Shown piece after piece: positions 11,230 to 23,450 of a DNA stretch of 64,000 bases. The notes below the pieces were generated by a model. The model ran no database searches. It was given only the letters and a program-made list of their open reading frames with translations, and was not told where the DNA came from. Numbering within the stretch: position 1 is the first letter of the stretch; every line of letters starts with the position of its first letter. This DNA is from Kappaphycus alvarezii (lineage: Eukaryota > Rhodophyta > Florideophyceae > Gigartinales > Solieriaceae). The position numbers and the translations under genes were made by a program. The stretch is from assembly GCA_002205965.3 (NCBI GenBank), contig NADL03000705.1, positions 868,001 through 932,000 on the forward strand, in the 5' to 3' direction.

Positions 11230-14200
11230 CCTACAATACTCTGATTACGTCTATTCGAGCGGAAGTTTACGGTCCTCCCATTTTCCTTGTCTGCAACATC
11301 AAATTCAATAGATTACCTTCATTGCAATCACTGCTGCCGTAACACTATGGAAAATATTCTAGTATGCACAGGCGTGTTACAACGAGAAGATATCACTAAC
11401 AATTCAGACGATCGCGAAAAGGCTCAATGGTTTATTACGTCTACACAGGATACTTATGGCATAGACTTCATTCAATGTTGTTGCAGGCAGAAGACTCTTC
11501 AAGAAGCTGATTTATCGTTGTATCTTTTACATCTAGAATAGGAATTAATGCATGTAATTGTATCCCTACTTGATTCTAGTAAAAAGAATAAGGAACCGAA
11601 ATCATATCCAGAACTGCACCAAAACCAAAACCAAAACCGAACCCGGACCCCACACCGTTAACCTTGAATCCCTGAACCCTTGAGTTGGAAAACTTTCAGA
11701 ATTAAGCACAATTTGTATCACGACCCCTTTTATCTTATCAGAATTTATCCTGTGCTGCTCGAACCTATGTTTTTAAATATGTAATCGTCGCCTAACTACT
11801 ACTGCACAGCACTGTACAATGACTTAATGTTGTGATATTATCCTTTCCTTGGTAAATGGATATGAAAAATGTTTTAGACTCAGTGTACTGATGTATGACT
11901 TCGCGTAATTCTTTGCTTAGATGATATATTATATTGATGTACGTTGAATTTAACTCCATGTCGATACAATGGTTCAGATTTGAAATGGCTCCGTAGGGCA
12001 ACTGTGAAGTTGAAATATTCAACACCGCGCGAAACTGGGTACCAACGTCCACACCTGCGTTTGTCTTGGCATATAATGGTTGTGCTGCATTATTGAACAC
12101 ATTTAGAGGTAAAAGGAACCTATTGATCCTCAAATATTTGTTAGTAAAGCTTCAGGATACATAATGTGTAGGCAAAAGAATTCCACACATTAAAAAGTTT
12201 TTTATGGTCAAATAGCTGATATAAAGTAAATATAAAACGGAATACACATTTAAATTTAGAGTCCAATAAAATTTATTTAACAATAAGTGCTTCTTTCTGG
12301 GAAAACAGCTTTGATCTTCGCAACCCCCACTTTTCCTCTGATCAGATCTGGAAGAGATGGTCTTGAGGTGATAACGAGCGTAGAACATTCAACTTGGCCC
12401 TAATCTCCAGTACAACCGTGGCAATACGATGTTCATCAAGGCCAACAGTCTTTTGACCTATTTAAGAGAAGAATAAGATAGGTTTTTGGAAGCAGAAAAT
12501 GTTGAAAAAAGCCAGAGGGATAGTTGGATACTCAAGATGTTGATGTCTCTTTTTTCAAGAATAGCCAGGTCCTGCAGTATCAATACTATTGCCATCACTG
12601 GCTAGCTGCGACCAAAGATAGTCAAGAAGTAGAGTATGGTAAGACCTACCGAAACCCATAGTCAGCATGAATGGTCACTGTTGTGGGGACCATAACTCAA
12701 AAATTCCATTAACACCCTTAAATAGACCTAAAAGATAAATTGTAAGGGAACATATACATAAGACATTTCACGCAATGAAGTGCTCGTGTTCTCAAGGAAC
12801 ATATATATTCGACGGCTAAAACACCAGAATAGCCTAGTCGTCCTCAATACTTTTTCACGAGTTCTTGCTCAGTGAGAGCAAAACGTTGTCATCATCAACG
12901 GAAAATACCCCTGTACGATGTTGAAGCCACTATGCATAACAAAATATTCCGGCCATCTTAAATAACGAACTCTGCACCCTCTATTGCGGTACTATCTACT
13001 GCATAATGGAACTGATACTAACGATCCTGTGATTCAAATACCTCTGAAGCAGAGTTACATTTTGCGCAGACTATAGTGTCTCTCCAACTTCCCCCGCTTG
13101 ATCATGTACTCTACCATCTTGAACTCACGACAGTTTTTATCACAAGAAATTGCTCAGCACCAGCCAAATATTGCGGGAATGCACTCAGGAAGGACTATCC
13201 CAAAAATGAGTATCATATTACAATGTTTTCGGTATGATAAACACAGAGCACAACACACACCAAAAAAGTCATTCCCCTATGGTCGAAGAGATTTTCCGAA
13301 AAGCTTGCGAACAGTCTCCTGATTATATTCATTCTTTTCTGAACTTTAATGATAGTATCATCATTAACTACGTCAGCCCCGGAATAAAAGCAATGCATTT
13401 CCTTACCTAACTGCCGTTTTCATATTGTTTTAACCTGGTTTACTGCTTAGTGCCAATTAAATCATTGTCCGCCATTCCTCTTGGGTAAATCCGGAAAAAT
13501 TCTTTGTTTCGGAGAATAAAATCGGCTCAAACTCCGAAAAATTATTGTTCGATCGCGCTATGCTTTCCATACATCCTGGATTATCTATATGTCACAGTAG
13601 TGTGTATTCAAGTATGTTATTGATGTATATTCTCGTCTTCTAAATGGTGTAGGCGTGTTTAAAACTTATCTTAAGATTCCAATTCCCTTCTCAGAGCTGT
13701 TTACCTTATTTTGTGAGAAAGATAAACGCAGGAATACGCTTGAACATACCAGGTAACATAAAAGAGCCTTACCACTCTTTGTCAAGGATGGATGTGTCTA
13801 TTAAACACTCCAATAGTTGCTTCAGTATCGGATTGAGAAACAACGCAGCAAAAATACAGGTTGTTTGAGGAAGATTTTAAACGCCAGCCTCTAACTTCAG
13901 ATTTGTAACCAGATACTTCGAAAAGATAGTCGTATGAGGCTGCATAGCCACTTTGAAGAAATATTTCTCTATCGTTATTTGAGATCCATGAGATTTGCTC
14001 ATCTTTCACCCTGACGAGCAATTGGCAAAAAAATTTCCGATCTAGGCCCATGGTGACCTATACAGCGCATTTTTTCACTAGATCTCCCACTAGTTTGCGC
14101 AAATCTCCTCTACCCCGCCTCTGCCGATGCCCACGTGCAGACATCTTAATGGAACTGCCATCTCTTCCTTAGATGTACCCAAACCGTCCCATCTTCCACG

Positions 14201-15536
14201 CTTCAACGACCTGGTACCGATAACTAAACCCATAGGCAACTGTTGATCTACTATTAGTTCTTGACGTCTTTTGGTCGGTTTATCAGCAGTTGTACTGTTT
14301 ACGGAGGCTGGAAGAGTGGACGGTGAGTGCAGCCGACATTCTGGAGCGGCTCATAATCAGCGCGTTTGTCCCTCAATTGTGCCCGATGCATGCATTTAAA
14401 GTATTTAGTTCCAAATATATCAATACTAGTGATAAAGGTTTAGAGTGTTTCGGTTAGCCGAATCACATGCATTTATTGGTGTAATTGACGTTTCTCACTG
14501 CTATGGTCCATTTTAGAATAAATAATAGTAAAATACCCTACTTAAGTTCATAGAATGTTTGATATGATGTTGAGCTTTAGTACTGTTGTTTCATGATGAA
14601 GGGCACGATTTATAGTTCCTTTAGTAAGGATGCATTTTGATATTGGTTCTAAGCGTTGTCTTGATTTCTTCGATATTCTTGACGGAAAAATATGAGTCCA
14701 ATGGACGATGTTTTAGTGGTGTTGGTGAGACCGGGATTGGTGGAGGTTGATAGAACGGTAGACCGAAGGGGCTGAATATTCTGTTGGGCGCCATGAGTGG
14801 CAATCGCCGGCTTCCATCACTTCTTGCGGATTTCAGCAACATTGCGATAATTGTCGAAGTTTGACCGGACAAGTCCTGGTTCGGACGTGGTTCTCGATGC
14901 TTATAGGCTGCACGTATGAGTTACAGACTTTAATAAGCAGAACGGTAGTTTGATTGAAATTGATTTATCAAAACCTTAAAGTTCACCACCGATACGGTCA
15001 GAACGTCTCCTAGCAGTAACGAAAGGATCTTCGTAGCGTAGCAGAGCAAGACGAGTCAAGGCCTCTACTTTCAAGAGACCACCGAACGGTTGACAAAGAA
15101 GCACAAGAAAGAGGCTGGCTCATTACAGGGACGAGCTGACCGGTTACGGTAAGTGAATAAACGTCATTCCGACGACGTCACGATGAAGCCAAAGGTAAAC
15201 CGTTACGGAGTTAGCAATTAGTAAAAAGGAAACTACAAGGGTAATCCGTAGTGTAGGAGGTGATTTCATTTTTCTTGAGGGACGCCGAGACAGAGTAATA
15301 GTTAATTATCTGCTCAGTTCCGCCGATACGAACTAGTGCTGTATCCGAGACACTAGTGGTCAGTGGCAAGGCAGCCAATTTCTACGATTTTCATATCACG
15401 AATTACACTACTTACCTTACTGTGCAGTACCTGCGAAATAGGCTATTACCATAACGCATTACTCAATTCCTCGCCCTTATTGGTATAGGAATGCTGTTTT
15501 ACCAAGTCATCCAAGGCGACCTACCGTTCGGATTGG
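11230..15536. other. No recognisable gene; a few short unidentified frames
   Basis: Open frames are short. The most protein-like is on the minus strand at 13782-14051 (89 codons from an ATG, with phrases such as QISWISNNDREIFLQSG); I do not recognise it and it could be an exon. Around 11620-11640 there is a short ACCAAA-type low-complexity run. No terminal repeats, RNA genes or element domains were seen. Confidence 0.4.
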
Positions 15537-15544
15537 GGCATGAT

Positions 15545-15563
15545 CAGGCCACCATAATAGTGG
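15545..15563 (+). repeat. Left terminal inverted repeat of the hAT element
   Basis: Nineteen bases, 17 of which match the right end. Related AATAGTGG/CCACTATT copies occur just inside, at about 15555-15640. Confidence 0.85.
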
Positions 15564-15684
15564 GATATGGCCCTAGTTTTCCACCAAATCCCACTATTAA
15601 AGTGCGGTTCTTCCCACTAATAGCGCGCGCATAGCTGCGCACCGCCAACCGCTTTCGCCTACTTTTGTCTCGTCCACATCATTT

Positions 15685-17870
15685 TTGTTGCCGCCAACGA
15701 CGCCAAAAGCCTTACAAACGCATTTCGAGCGCGGTCACGATGTGAAGTATGGGCTTGAAGTGGCAGAGCGCGACTCGGCGGGCAGAATTTTGTCCGTGTC
15801 ATGCCGCTTCTGCTTTAAGTTTGGCCGAGAGGCAAAAAAAGATGCGAAGCACAAGCGCACGACCAATATGCAGGTGTTCAGACGTCCGTTTTTACTGACA
15901 ATTTACAAGAAGCCATCATTCCAGCGCCCATCCCGAGATGTGGGGCCAATTTTGGGGCTGTTCGTTGGAGGAGAAGGCAAAGTTATTCGATGTTCAAGTC
16001 AATTATGCCAGCATATTATTGCCCCACTTCGAAGTGAAGGCGCTTTGACTCTCTTATTCAACCGCGGCGTTGTTGAAGTCATTTTTGGAGACTTTCTTTT
16101 TGACACGCATGAAGAATCGACACAGGCGACGCTTGAAAGAGCCCTTGCGGAGTTCAAACCACTTGAAGATGCTGCCGTCGCAGTTGATGAGGATCAGGCT
16201 CAATATCGTAACCTGAAGGCGTACAGAATCAATATCTCGTCAGTTCGCAGGTTCAAAATGGTTCTCGGGTTTATATCGATAGGGGCATCGTTTCGGAGTG
16301 CTTCTCTTCTCGCAGGGGTGGCTCGAGAGACCTGCAAAGCGGGATACTTGTCTGGCTGCAGTGATGGTATTTGTACCACCAATGCCCGCATCATTTTCGC
16401 TTGCAGCTATCAAGAGATGTTCGAAATTATACGTGATTGCTGGGGTTATTCGATTGCACTAGACGTTGGACATGCTCGGGGCAAGTCGTATCTCAAGCTG
16501 CGAGTTCCTCTTTGTACTAAGCACGGGAAGTTGGCAAATTTTTCACTTCATTGCAGTTCCTCTGCTTCTCAAAAAGACCGCTGAGACCCAGTTCAACCTT
16601 TGCCTCAAGGTTTTGGGCGTAATTGACACAAGGTGGCCCTCTAAGCTCATCTCAATTAGTACTGACGGAGAACGTACGATGATGGGGCGTGTCTCCGGTA
16701 TGCAAACGCGCTTTGAAGAGGCAGCAGAGCATCCTACTGTGCGCATCTGGTGTAGATTGCACCAAGTTGACCTCGTCGCACAGCGAGAGTATATAGCTCT
16801 CTGCGATTATACGTTTGCATCAACATTGACGGGTTTGATCGCGTACCTTCGCTGCCAGCAGAATCTTCAGACAGAGATGAAGGCGACAGGTCCGAAAGTC
16901 GTTGGCAATCGATGGTTGTCGATGAAGTGCGTCACTATGTGGTTTAAATATGCATCGTGTGAGGTTTATTTATTACCTGAACGTAATCAGAAGCCTAAAT
17001 CAAAAGAAGCCTCCATGTACGCCCGCGGTCGACTGTTAGATCGTGCTGATTTGTCTAGACAGCGTTGATACCGTTTTCTCTTCGGCAGTGACGAAGCTGA
17101 AAGGACTCAGCACCTTGCTTTTCCAGAAGGAAGCAGAACTGAAGAAACTCTGCGCCAATATCTCGTAAATGTGCAAGGTTGAGGGCCAATGTCAGCCGCG
17201 CAGCTTGAAACAGTGGACTTGGCCGAAGCTCTCACTAGAGGAGAATTCTCGGTGACATCCGTTCATGCAATAACTTCCATTCGAGACCAAGGGACGTTTT
17301 TGATTGATTCGTTCACGACTCTTCAAACGGAACGCTGTGCTGCTCTTACAAGGATTGTAGCCAATCGAATCGCAGATTTGTGTGCCGGCATTATGGATGT
17401 GGTCGCTACCGGGGACTCCTACAAACAAAGTCCACGGATGCGTTGCCGCCTGTCCGGGCTCACAATCTTGCGACCATTCGCACTAACAAGCTTTGCGAGA
17501 TCATTCGCCCCCATCGCGCTCGACTCTATCAGACCGGTTTGACTGCAGAGCAGATCGATCAGATCGAAGAAGAACACGGCGAAATTCGATGTGTGGTGAG
17601 CAGTGAGTCTCAATTCACAGTGTCGTTGCGCGAGTGTTCCGACCGCACAAAAAGTTTTATGGAGGGCTGTACATTGTGCAGAAGTCTTTTCGATAAGATC
17701 CAGCTGTTCGTTGGCGGCCTCGCATCGATGTTCCCCAACACCGCTTCTGTGTAGTCCGACTTCTAAGTCATTGGAGCCGAAAAGAATGCTCAACGCCAGT
17801 CTCTGACCGGCTTTTCGCTCGGGGAATTCTTCATGCGAAGCATTTCGAGTCACTTCGTTTACTATCCACC
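15685..17870 (+). pseudogene. hAT transposase, frameshifted and with internal stops
   Basis: The gene would cut and paste the element through an RNase H-fold DDE core interrupted by an all-alpha insertion. The N-terminal part has a BED-like zinc-finger stretch (VSCRFCFKFGRE). Catalytic-core landmarks follow: the first aspartate in SIALDVGHARG, the second in STDGERTMMGR, then RIWCRLHQVDLV and NRWLSM. The C-terminal dimerisation region carries GGLASMFPNTASV and then SDF-VIGAEKN. Breaks visible by eye are a one-base frame change in the T run at about 16537-16541, further frame changes near 17070-17400, and two in-frame stops at about 17751-17769 just before the end. No ATG clearly marks the start; the open frame begins at a TTG. 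Non-functional, but easily assigned. Confidence 0.88.
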
Positions 17871-17969
17871 GAATAGACGCCATTGCGGCCATTAATACTT
17901 GGAATATACCCCAAAATCCGATTCCCACCCAATCCCACTATTAACTTAATATTGAAATAGTGAGATTTA

Positions 17970-17988
17970 CCACTATTAAAGTGGCCTG
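17970..17988 (-). repeat. Right terminal inverted repeat of the hAT element
   Basis: Inverse of the left end with two mismatches; followed by the weakened 8-bp target duplication. Confidence 0.85.
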
Positions 17989-17999
17989 GGCATAAACCT

Positions 18000-20900
18000 C
18001 AGCGATGCTTCGAATGATACATTATTTCACACCGATCGGGCCGTTTTGTGACTACAAAACAGATTGCTGTGATATTATCGAAAAAAACTTTGATCAGTTT
18101 GAAACATTCTGTAGAACGGTCACATATGAGGCTTCGGGGCCATTGGTTTTCCTGTAATCCTTCAGAAGTGGCTCAATATTATGATTGGCACGTTGATTTG
18201 GAAACCATGAGTTGTTTCGATCTGCGCCATGAGATGTATATGGATGCCTTGTATACCATTCCACTCCACAATCTACGGGTGGTTTTGTTGATGAAGTCGG
18301 TTCCGGTATGGGTTACGACAAGGTAGGATGTAGTGAGTTGGGAACCAAGTAATATATAAAGTATTCTGTGGTGCATTGTTGCTCAAAAGTATTGCATAAG
18401 CCATTAGAGAAGGAGAAATGAGTAAAAAGACGGGGGGTAAATATTCTTGGTCAGTTTCTTGAAGGCGGACTGGATATTGGGACGAGTTTTGTCAGTAAAA
18501 TGGCGAAGATTGACGAGGATAGAGTGAAAGAGGTTGGTGTAGGTGGCGTTCAGGTCGGGCTGAAAGAGCTTATATCCAACTGGTGTTCTTCGAGAAGGGC
18601 ACTGGCATTTTCTTGGAGAATGCCTTGCCGGTGCTGTGTATTAGGGCAAGTATGACGCGAGAGTGGGAAAATTGTATACGGCCGTAAGGTGTAATATTGA
18701 TTTTCCACTTGAGATATGTTGAGTGGTGTCCAAGGTTGGAGATTTTGTGTATCTTCTGGATGCTGAAAAGAGCTGGGCGACGTTTTTAAAGTTCACATGA
18801 GGGAAACAAGTCAGCCATACTTACGACAATTAGTACCGGTCTATTTTTGTGGCATACAGTAAAAAGCGCTCTTTGGCCTGAATCTGGGACTAACCACAAA
18901 TTCGAAGATGGTTGGACAGGAATTGATGGTACAAATTGGTGGTAAGGGTACCATATAGATTGGGTAGGAGCTGGCAGTTGGCAGTTGTGGTTAGGGTGTC
19001 TGTGGGTGCCATAAAGGTAGGATTTCTCGCAGAAGGGCTCTTAAATTTTGTGTGTCTAAGGCTCATGTGGATATGGTGCAGATATATAAAAATGCTTAAT
19101 ATTGTTAAATATTGAAGGTGGTTGCTTGTGGGTCTGATAACACTGTAGTTTTTCTTGTCGATGCTAACTCCAGCATCCCTTTTACTCTGAGTCAAGCCCA
19201 CCTACTTCTACTAAAAAACCCCGGTTAATTCTACTACTTTGGCTCTTTGGCACCTGCTTAAACATATACGTAGAGTCCATATTTTTAAGGACCCCTCAAT
19301 AGAGACTTCAGTCTTCAACACCAGAGAAACGTCTATGTGACCTTCCACGATATAGTATACACAACGATCTATCTGAGCCACAATTACCATCTCATCTCGG
19401 GCATGTAAACATATTATCAGATCAGAAACACATCAGGTAAACAGCTTGTCAATTACACATGAGAACATCTTGTTAGATCAAATTGATAGCTATGTTACAA
19501 CATTTAACAAATATGACCGTTGACGTGAGTAGCGGTTTCTGGGGGGAGGCTGGCTGTGGCTTTTCTTGTAAAAGGTGATATAGTTGATATCTTAGCGCAA
19601 AAGGTGCTGCGTTCTGTCTCTATGACATGTAAAATATAATTTGCGGACGAGTTCCACTATCAAAGAACAGTTCGAGCGGTATTTCCTTTTGAAGGGAAAG
19701 AATTTGGCCATGAATTCGATTGAGAATCGTGAATGAGGTTGAAAGTTCATTTTCGAGGGCGTAAATTGGATTTGGTGAGAGGATTCAGCAGGAGAGAAGC
19801 CGATGTGTGAATTGGTACTAGCAGAAGAGCTGTGGCGATGAGCGGAATTTTTTGTGCTGGTCGGAGTGCTTGGTTGGTTTGGCTGGGGTTCTAGGTCAAG
19901 ATGGGAAAGATGATGTGACTGGGTGTATTATCTTGTGCTTGTACCGCTTTTGTTTTTATACGCACTGAATTGCGTGATACTGACTAAAGAGAATGGGGTC
20001 CCCTGATGCCCGCCGGGGACTTGAAAAATTAGACTTAGCGGCGGATTTACACGGTGTAACTAGGATTAATGGGGTTTCCTTGGTCCTCGGGTGTAGCGGA
20101 CAGCATTTAGAAGTTGAGGATGTAAATTAAGAGAGAGGTTGAAGAGCGCAGTCAGAAGGATGCGCGTCTGCTTGATCGTCCGTGCTTTTGTAGTGCCACG
20201 GCTAGTCTAGGTACAGGGGAATATTTCTGTGGAGATAAACATGGCAATAGGGAGTGCCGAAGTTGAAAGTCGTGGGTTGGTCCGGAGAAGACGGTGTGGT
20301 GTGCATTCGAGTCCACGATGAGTAAAACCTCAGTGGTTTCATAGCCTTTAGATGAGGAATAGGGGCTGGTTGGTGGAGATCAAATCAATGAACTGCTTCG
20401 TGATTTCTGAATACTCAGCATATATAATTAATCCTTGTGTCTGGTTTTGGATATTCCGAGGAAAATTTTATGCTCTCTAGGTTGTAATATCGGGCGTAAA
20501 CTTTGTTTTTTTGTAATAATTGAGACCTTTGCGCTGCCTACGGATGTCATGGGGAGCCGTTGAGGTTATGTCATGCCTACCAAGCAGGGACATAGCGAAA
20601 TTTTTGACGATTCGACATGAAGAGTAGAAATCTAGCTGTGCTCTGGGCTAAGTTATTATGATCCTTGGTTTTGTGGTTTTGCGGGGACATAGCAACAGAT
20701 TGGAGGGAGTTTTTATGCTGAAAGCTTTAAATTATGAAAAAAATTACCTAGAAGGGCTGTCAATACCAGGATATCTGGCAGCTGTCATTTCGGCTCCGAC
20801 GCGTTCATAATCGGCGAGGAAACCAACGAAATGTATTCAGTGTGTGAGTTAAGTGGTTTAGAATTGACCCTTGAGTGAAGGTGGAATTGATGTGGTTTTA

Positions 20901-21100
20901 CGTGTAAGAACAACTCAATTTATTGAACTAATTATTTTTGAGTAAGACGAAAGTTATGGCGTATAATCAGTGAGCAAATATCGACCTAGATCAAACCGAT
21001 AAGGGGTAGGACCAGTATTGGTTGCTTTTTGCGGAAGATTCAGAGTTTTAATGGATAAATAAGGGTCTTTAAATATTTCTTAACGCACTCAATTACATTT
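18000..21100 (-). mobile_element. Very old Ty1/copia remnant
   Basis: On the minus strand, fragments spread over several frames match the classical copia Pol. Around 20400-20500 an integrase C-terminal phrase is recognisable (KIFLGI...). Around 19800-19950 there is a proline/serine-rich linker. Around 18850-18970 a reverse transcriptase stretch appears (CQLLPNLYGTL and DSGQRALFTVCHKNRPVLIV). At about 18600-18760 the post-active-site part follows (SNLGHHSTYLKWKINITPYG). The order integrase before RT places it in Ty1/copia. No LTRs could be found. It is heavily decayed and AT-rich, and clearly much older than the elements at 32-38 kb and 58-64 kb. Limits are approximate; its 3' part may run up to the hAT element. 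Confidence 0.6.
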
Positions 21101-21174
21101 TCTCGGCAGAGGCAACGAAAATCGATAGTATCCATGGGAAATAGTTCGCTCGATTGATTATAGTGAACTTTAGT

Positions 21175-21220
21175 ACGTGCATGTGTTCCCTTTTTGCAAA
21201 AAAAGGGAACTTATGCACGT
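21175..21220. repeat. 46-bp hairpin, 21-bp arms and 4-base loop
   Basis: Arms at 21175-21195 and 21200-21220 pair at 19 of 21 positions around the loop GCAA; the stem contains TGTTCCCTTTTT. No flanking target duplication is evident. It has the same dimensions as the hairpin at 27599-27644. Confidence 0.85.
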
Positions 21221-21654
21221 ATAGCTGATGGTGTGTTTTGATGGTGTGATTTTCGGTGGCACGCGGATAGTTTTGCGGGAGTCAGAAGTTCTTATGTAAG
21301 CTCGGTCAACAAATTTTTGATTTGCTGTGCTGTTGGCATGCATAGCACAACAACCGAACGTGCTGGGAGGACTCTGCGCTTGGTGGGTGGAACTTGGAAG
21401 GTACAGAGGGGATATTTATATGCCTAAATGATTAAAGATGTATGGGAAAGGAGATCACGCAGTTGTTTGCGCCTGTTTTCCAATACGCTGTAAGAAGGTT
21501 GACGACTCCTTTTCTATGTTTCCAATATTTCATATGTCTAAGGGCTTTAATACTGCTCTTGCCATAGAAAAACTACCTCTTCGAGAAAAAGCAGAAAAAG
21601 AAAGAAAGAATTATTCTATGCTTAAATAAACGCTTTTGATATTTGAGTTATCTT

Positions 21655-22510
21655 TGATCGACAACAAAAGATCCTCAGTCATCAAAAAGAAGGCCCCTGG
21701 TAACAAACTTAGCAAGGAAGAAGAAGTAAAACTTTGATCCTTTTGGAATAAGGAAAGGATCTAAAACGGTATCACCGAAGAACTATATCTCTATTTCAAG
21801 GTTTCACGTAACGTTCTGAGATTTGGACCGAGCTGAAATACAAAACTTTAGGCGAAAGTCCCTTTTGAATTGGTGAGAAGGGACAGACCCAGATTCATTA
21901 GAGAGAATTTTACCTAATAAAGAGAAAACTGAAAGAGATGCTCAACGATAGACAAGACATTAGGGCTTAACCGCAAATGTAGCTCGATTCAGTGCTATCT
22001 ACATTTAGCAACTTTAATGACTTTTAAGAAAGGATTTACCACACCAGATGCAATGGTAAAGCACTAGAATGAGAGAAAGTAGCGTATTTTGTACAAACGG
22101 GATGGTATAGTGCCGATAGGGAGCTCCACTTTCTTTTCCATTGGAAAGAAACTAATTTTTTGACCTAGATAAGCCAAAGGTGTTAGAAAGATAAATGTGG
22201 ACAAGAACTTGTTTCGAAAACATAGCAGTTTTCAAGAAGCATTTTCAAGAAGATGGAAACGCAATGTGGTAATTTCAGAGGAGCGCTCTACTAATGAGTC
22301 TTATTTGAAGATTCTTGAAGAGAAATTCTGCTTTTTGACGATGAATAGTCAATTGCATAGGGTCTCATTTAAAATGGTAGTCCAGACCATGCTGAATGAA
22401 TTTTCAAGGAATTTTATCAAGATAAAATATTGTAGTCTGGCCAGCGTGCTCTCAGAACTTGAAATTTATCGAAAGTTTACGGTGCATCATCAACCGTTCC
22501 TTTTGTGATA
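21655..22510 (+). pseudogene. Tc1/mariner-type transposase remnant
   Basis: Read on the plus strand, the start resembles the N-terminal helix-turn-helix of Tc1/mariner transposases (GNKLSKEEEVKL and later KVSRNVLRFG), followed by a linker (RRDRPRFIREN) and FKKGFTTPDAMVK. The catalytic region is recognisable at about 22220-22400, where EAFSRRWKRNVVIS and NESYLKILEEKF match the positions of the family's VMVWGAFS and YxxILEExL phrases. Several stops interrupt the first half; the second half is open from 22197 to 22508. The catalytic aspartates are not clearly kept. No terminal inverted repeats were found. It is an inactive relic in the AT-rich block. Confidence 0.55.
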
Positions 22511-22599
22511 GTCAGAGACAGTTTGGTAATGTAGAGTCTTGAAAGAAAAATCTTATACTGAACTGGATTTTATTCCACCGCTACTTGCATCCCCATAAT

Positions 22600-23450
22600 A
22601 GAAGTGACCTTCGAGGCTCCATAAAATCGTTTATCTGCTAATTAAAATGTATCTAGCCGTCAAGACTTTGCCGCACCGTGACATGCACTATTTCAGGATC
22701 TACCATATGATGGAGGAATTTTTGGAAGAGATCACTGCTAGGTTCTATAAAGTATGGAAGAAAGAGAGTTACATTCCACAAGGGTGAAAGAGAGGACCTG
22801 AGAGTGATAACCTGAGATGTATAGCAAGGTGTCTTTCGTTTACACAGTTGTGGAGACCATTATACCGTATAAATCGTTTGTGAGAGTTCTTGAACCTCAT
22901 AGGAAAGCACCAGTATTCAAAGTGATCCAGATAAAAAGAGGAATAAATGTGCGCTTCTTGGAGCGTCGTGATTGTAAATTTTATACTCTATTTTAGTTAA
23001 AATAATTTCACCTTTAAAGGTTTGATTTCGCTCTTTAAGCCATATAAAAATTTAGAAATATTCTTTGACAGATTGGAAGCTCTGAAGTCTTTGTAGCCGG
23101 AACATGGTATCTTCGAAACATGATTTCTGAAGACAAATTTGTTTAGGCTGAATAAAGTCTCGTTTTTAAGGCATAAATCCGTAATCTCTGTGAATATTAG
23201 GGTACTTAGTGCGTAAGGCTTAAAACCTAAACTTTACTCATTCAGTATTGTGACAAAATAATATGTAGTTAGTGATAGTGTATTATTGGATTCTATATGT
23301 AAAGTAATATTCAGTATGGGCAATTTAATTATTGTTATATGTTCTGTAATTGGAATAATTTATTTTTCAGTCAAGTGGGGCGAAAGAACTACAAGTATCG
23401 AATATAGTTTCTCTTTCTTATAAGTGCTAAAGATAAGATTAAGCTCTCAA
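22600..23450. other. AT-rich stretch with nothing recognisable
   Basis: Short frames only; it may hold the tail of the adjacent mariner relic and the 3' end of the copia relic to its right. Confidence 0.4.

Larger units (their letters stand above)
15545..17988 (+). mobile_element. hAT-superfamily DNA transposon with both ends
   Basis: The ends are inverted: the left 19 bases CAGGCCACCATAATAGTGG match the complement of the right end (17970-17988) at 17 of 19 positions. The CAG start is typical of hAT elements. The flanking 8-bp sequences ggcatgat (15537-15544) and ggcataaa (17989-17996) agree at 6 of 8 positions, as expected for an aged hAT target duplication. Inside both ends the core AATAGTGG/CCACTATT recurs several times, which resembles the subterminal transposase-binding motifs known from hAT elements. 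Between them lies one broken transposase gene on the plus strand. The whole element is 2.44 kb, a normal hAT size. Confidence 0.88.

Noticed and set aside
13782-14051. An 89-codon minus-strand frame as a host gene
   Set aside because: It looks protein-like but has no family match, no splice evidence and no conserved neighbour; left only as a remark in the regional entry.
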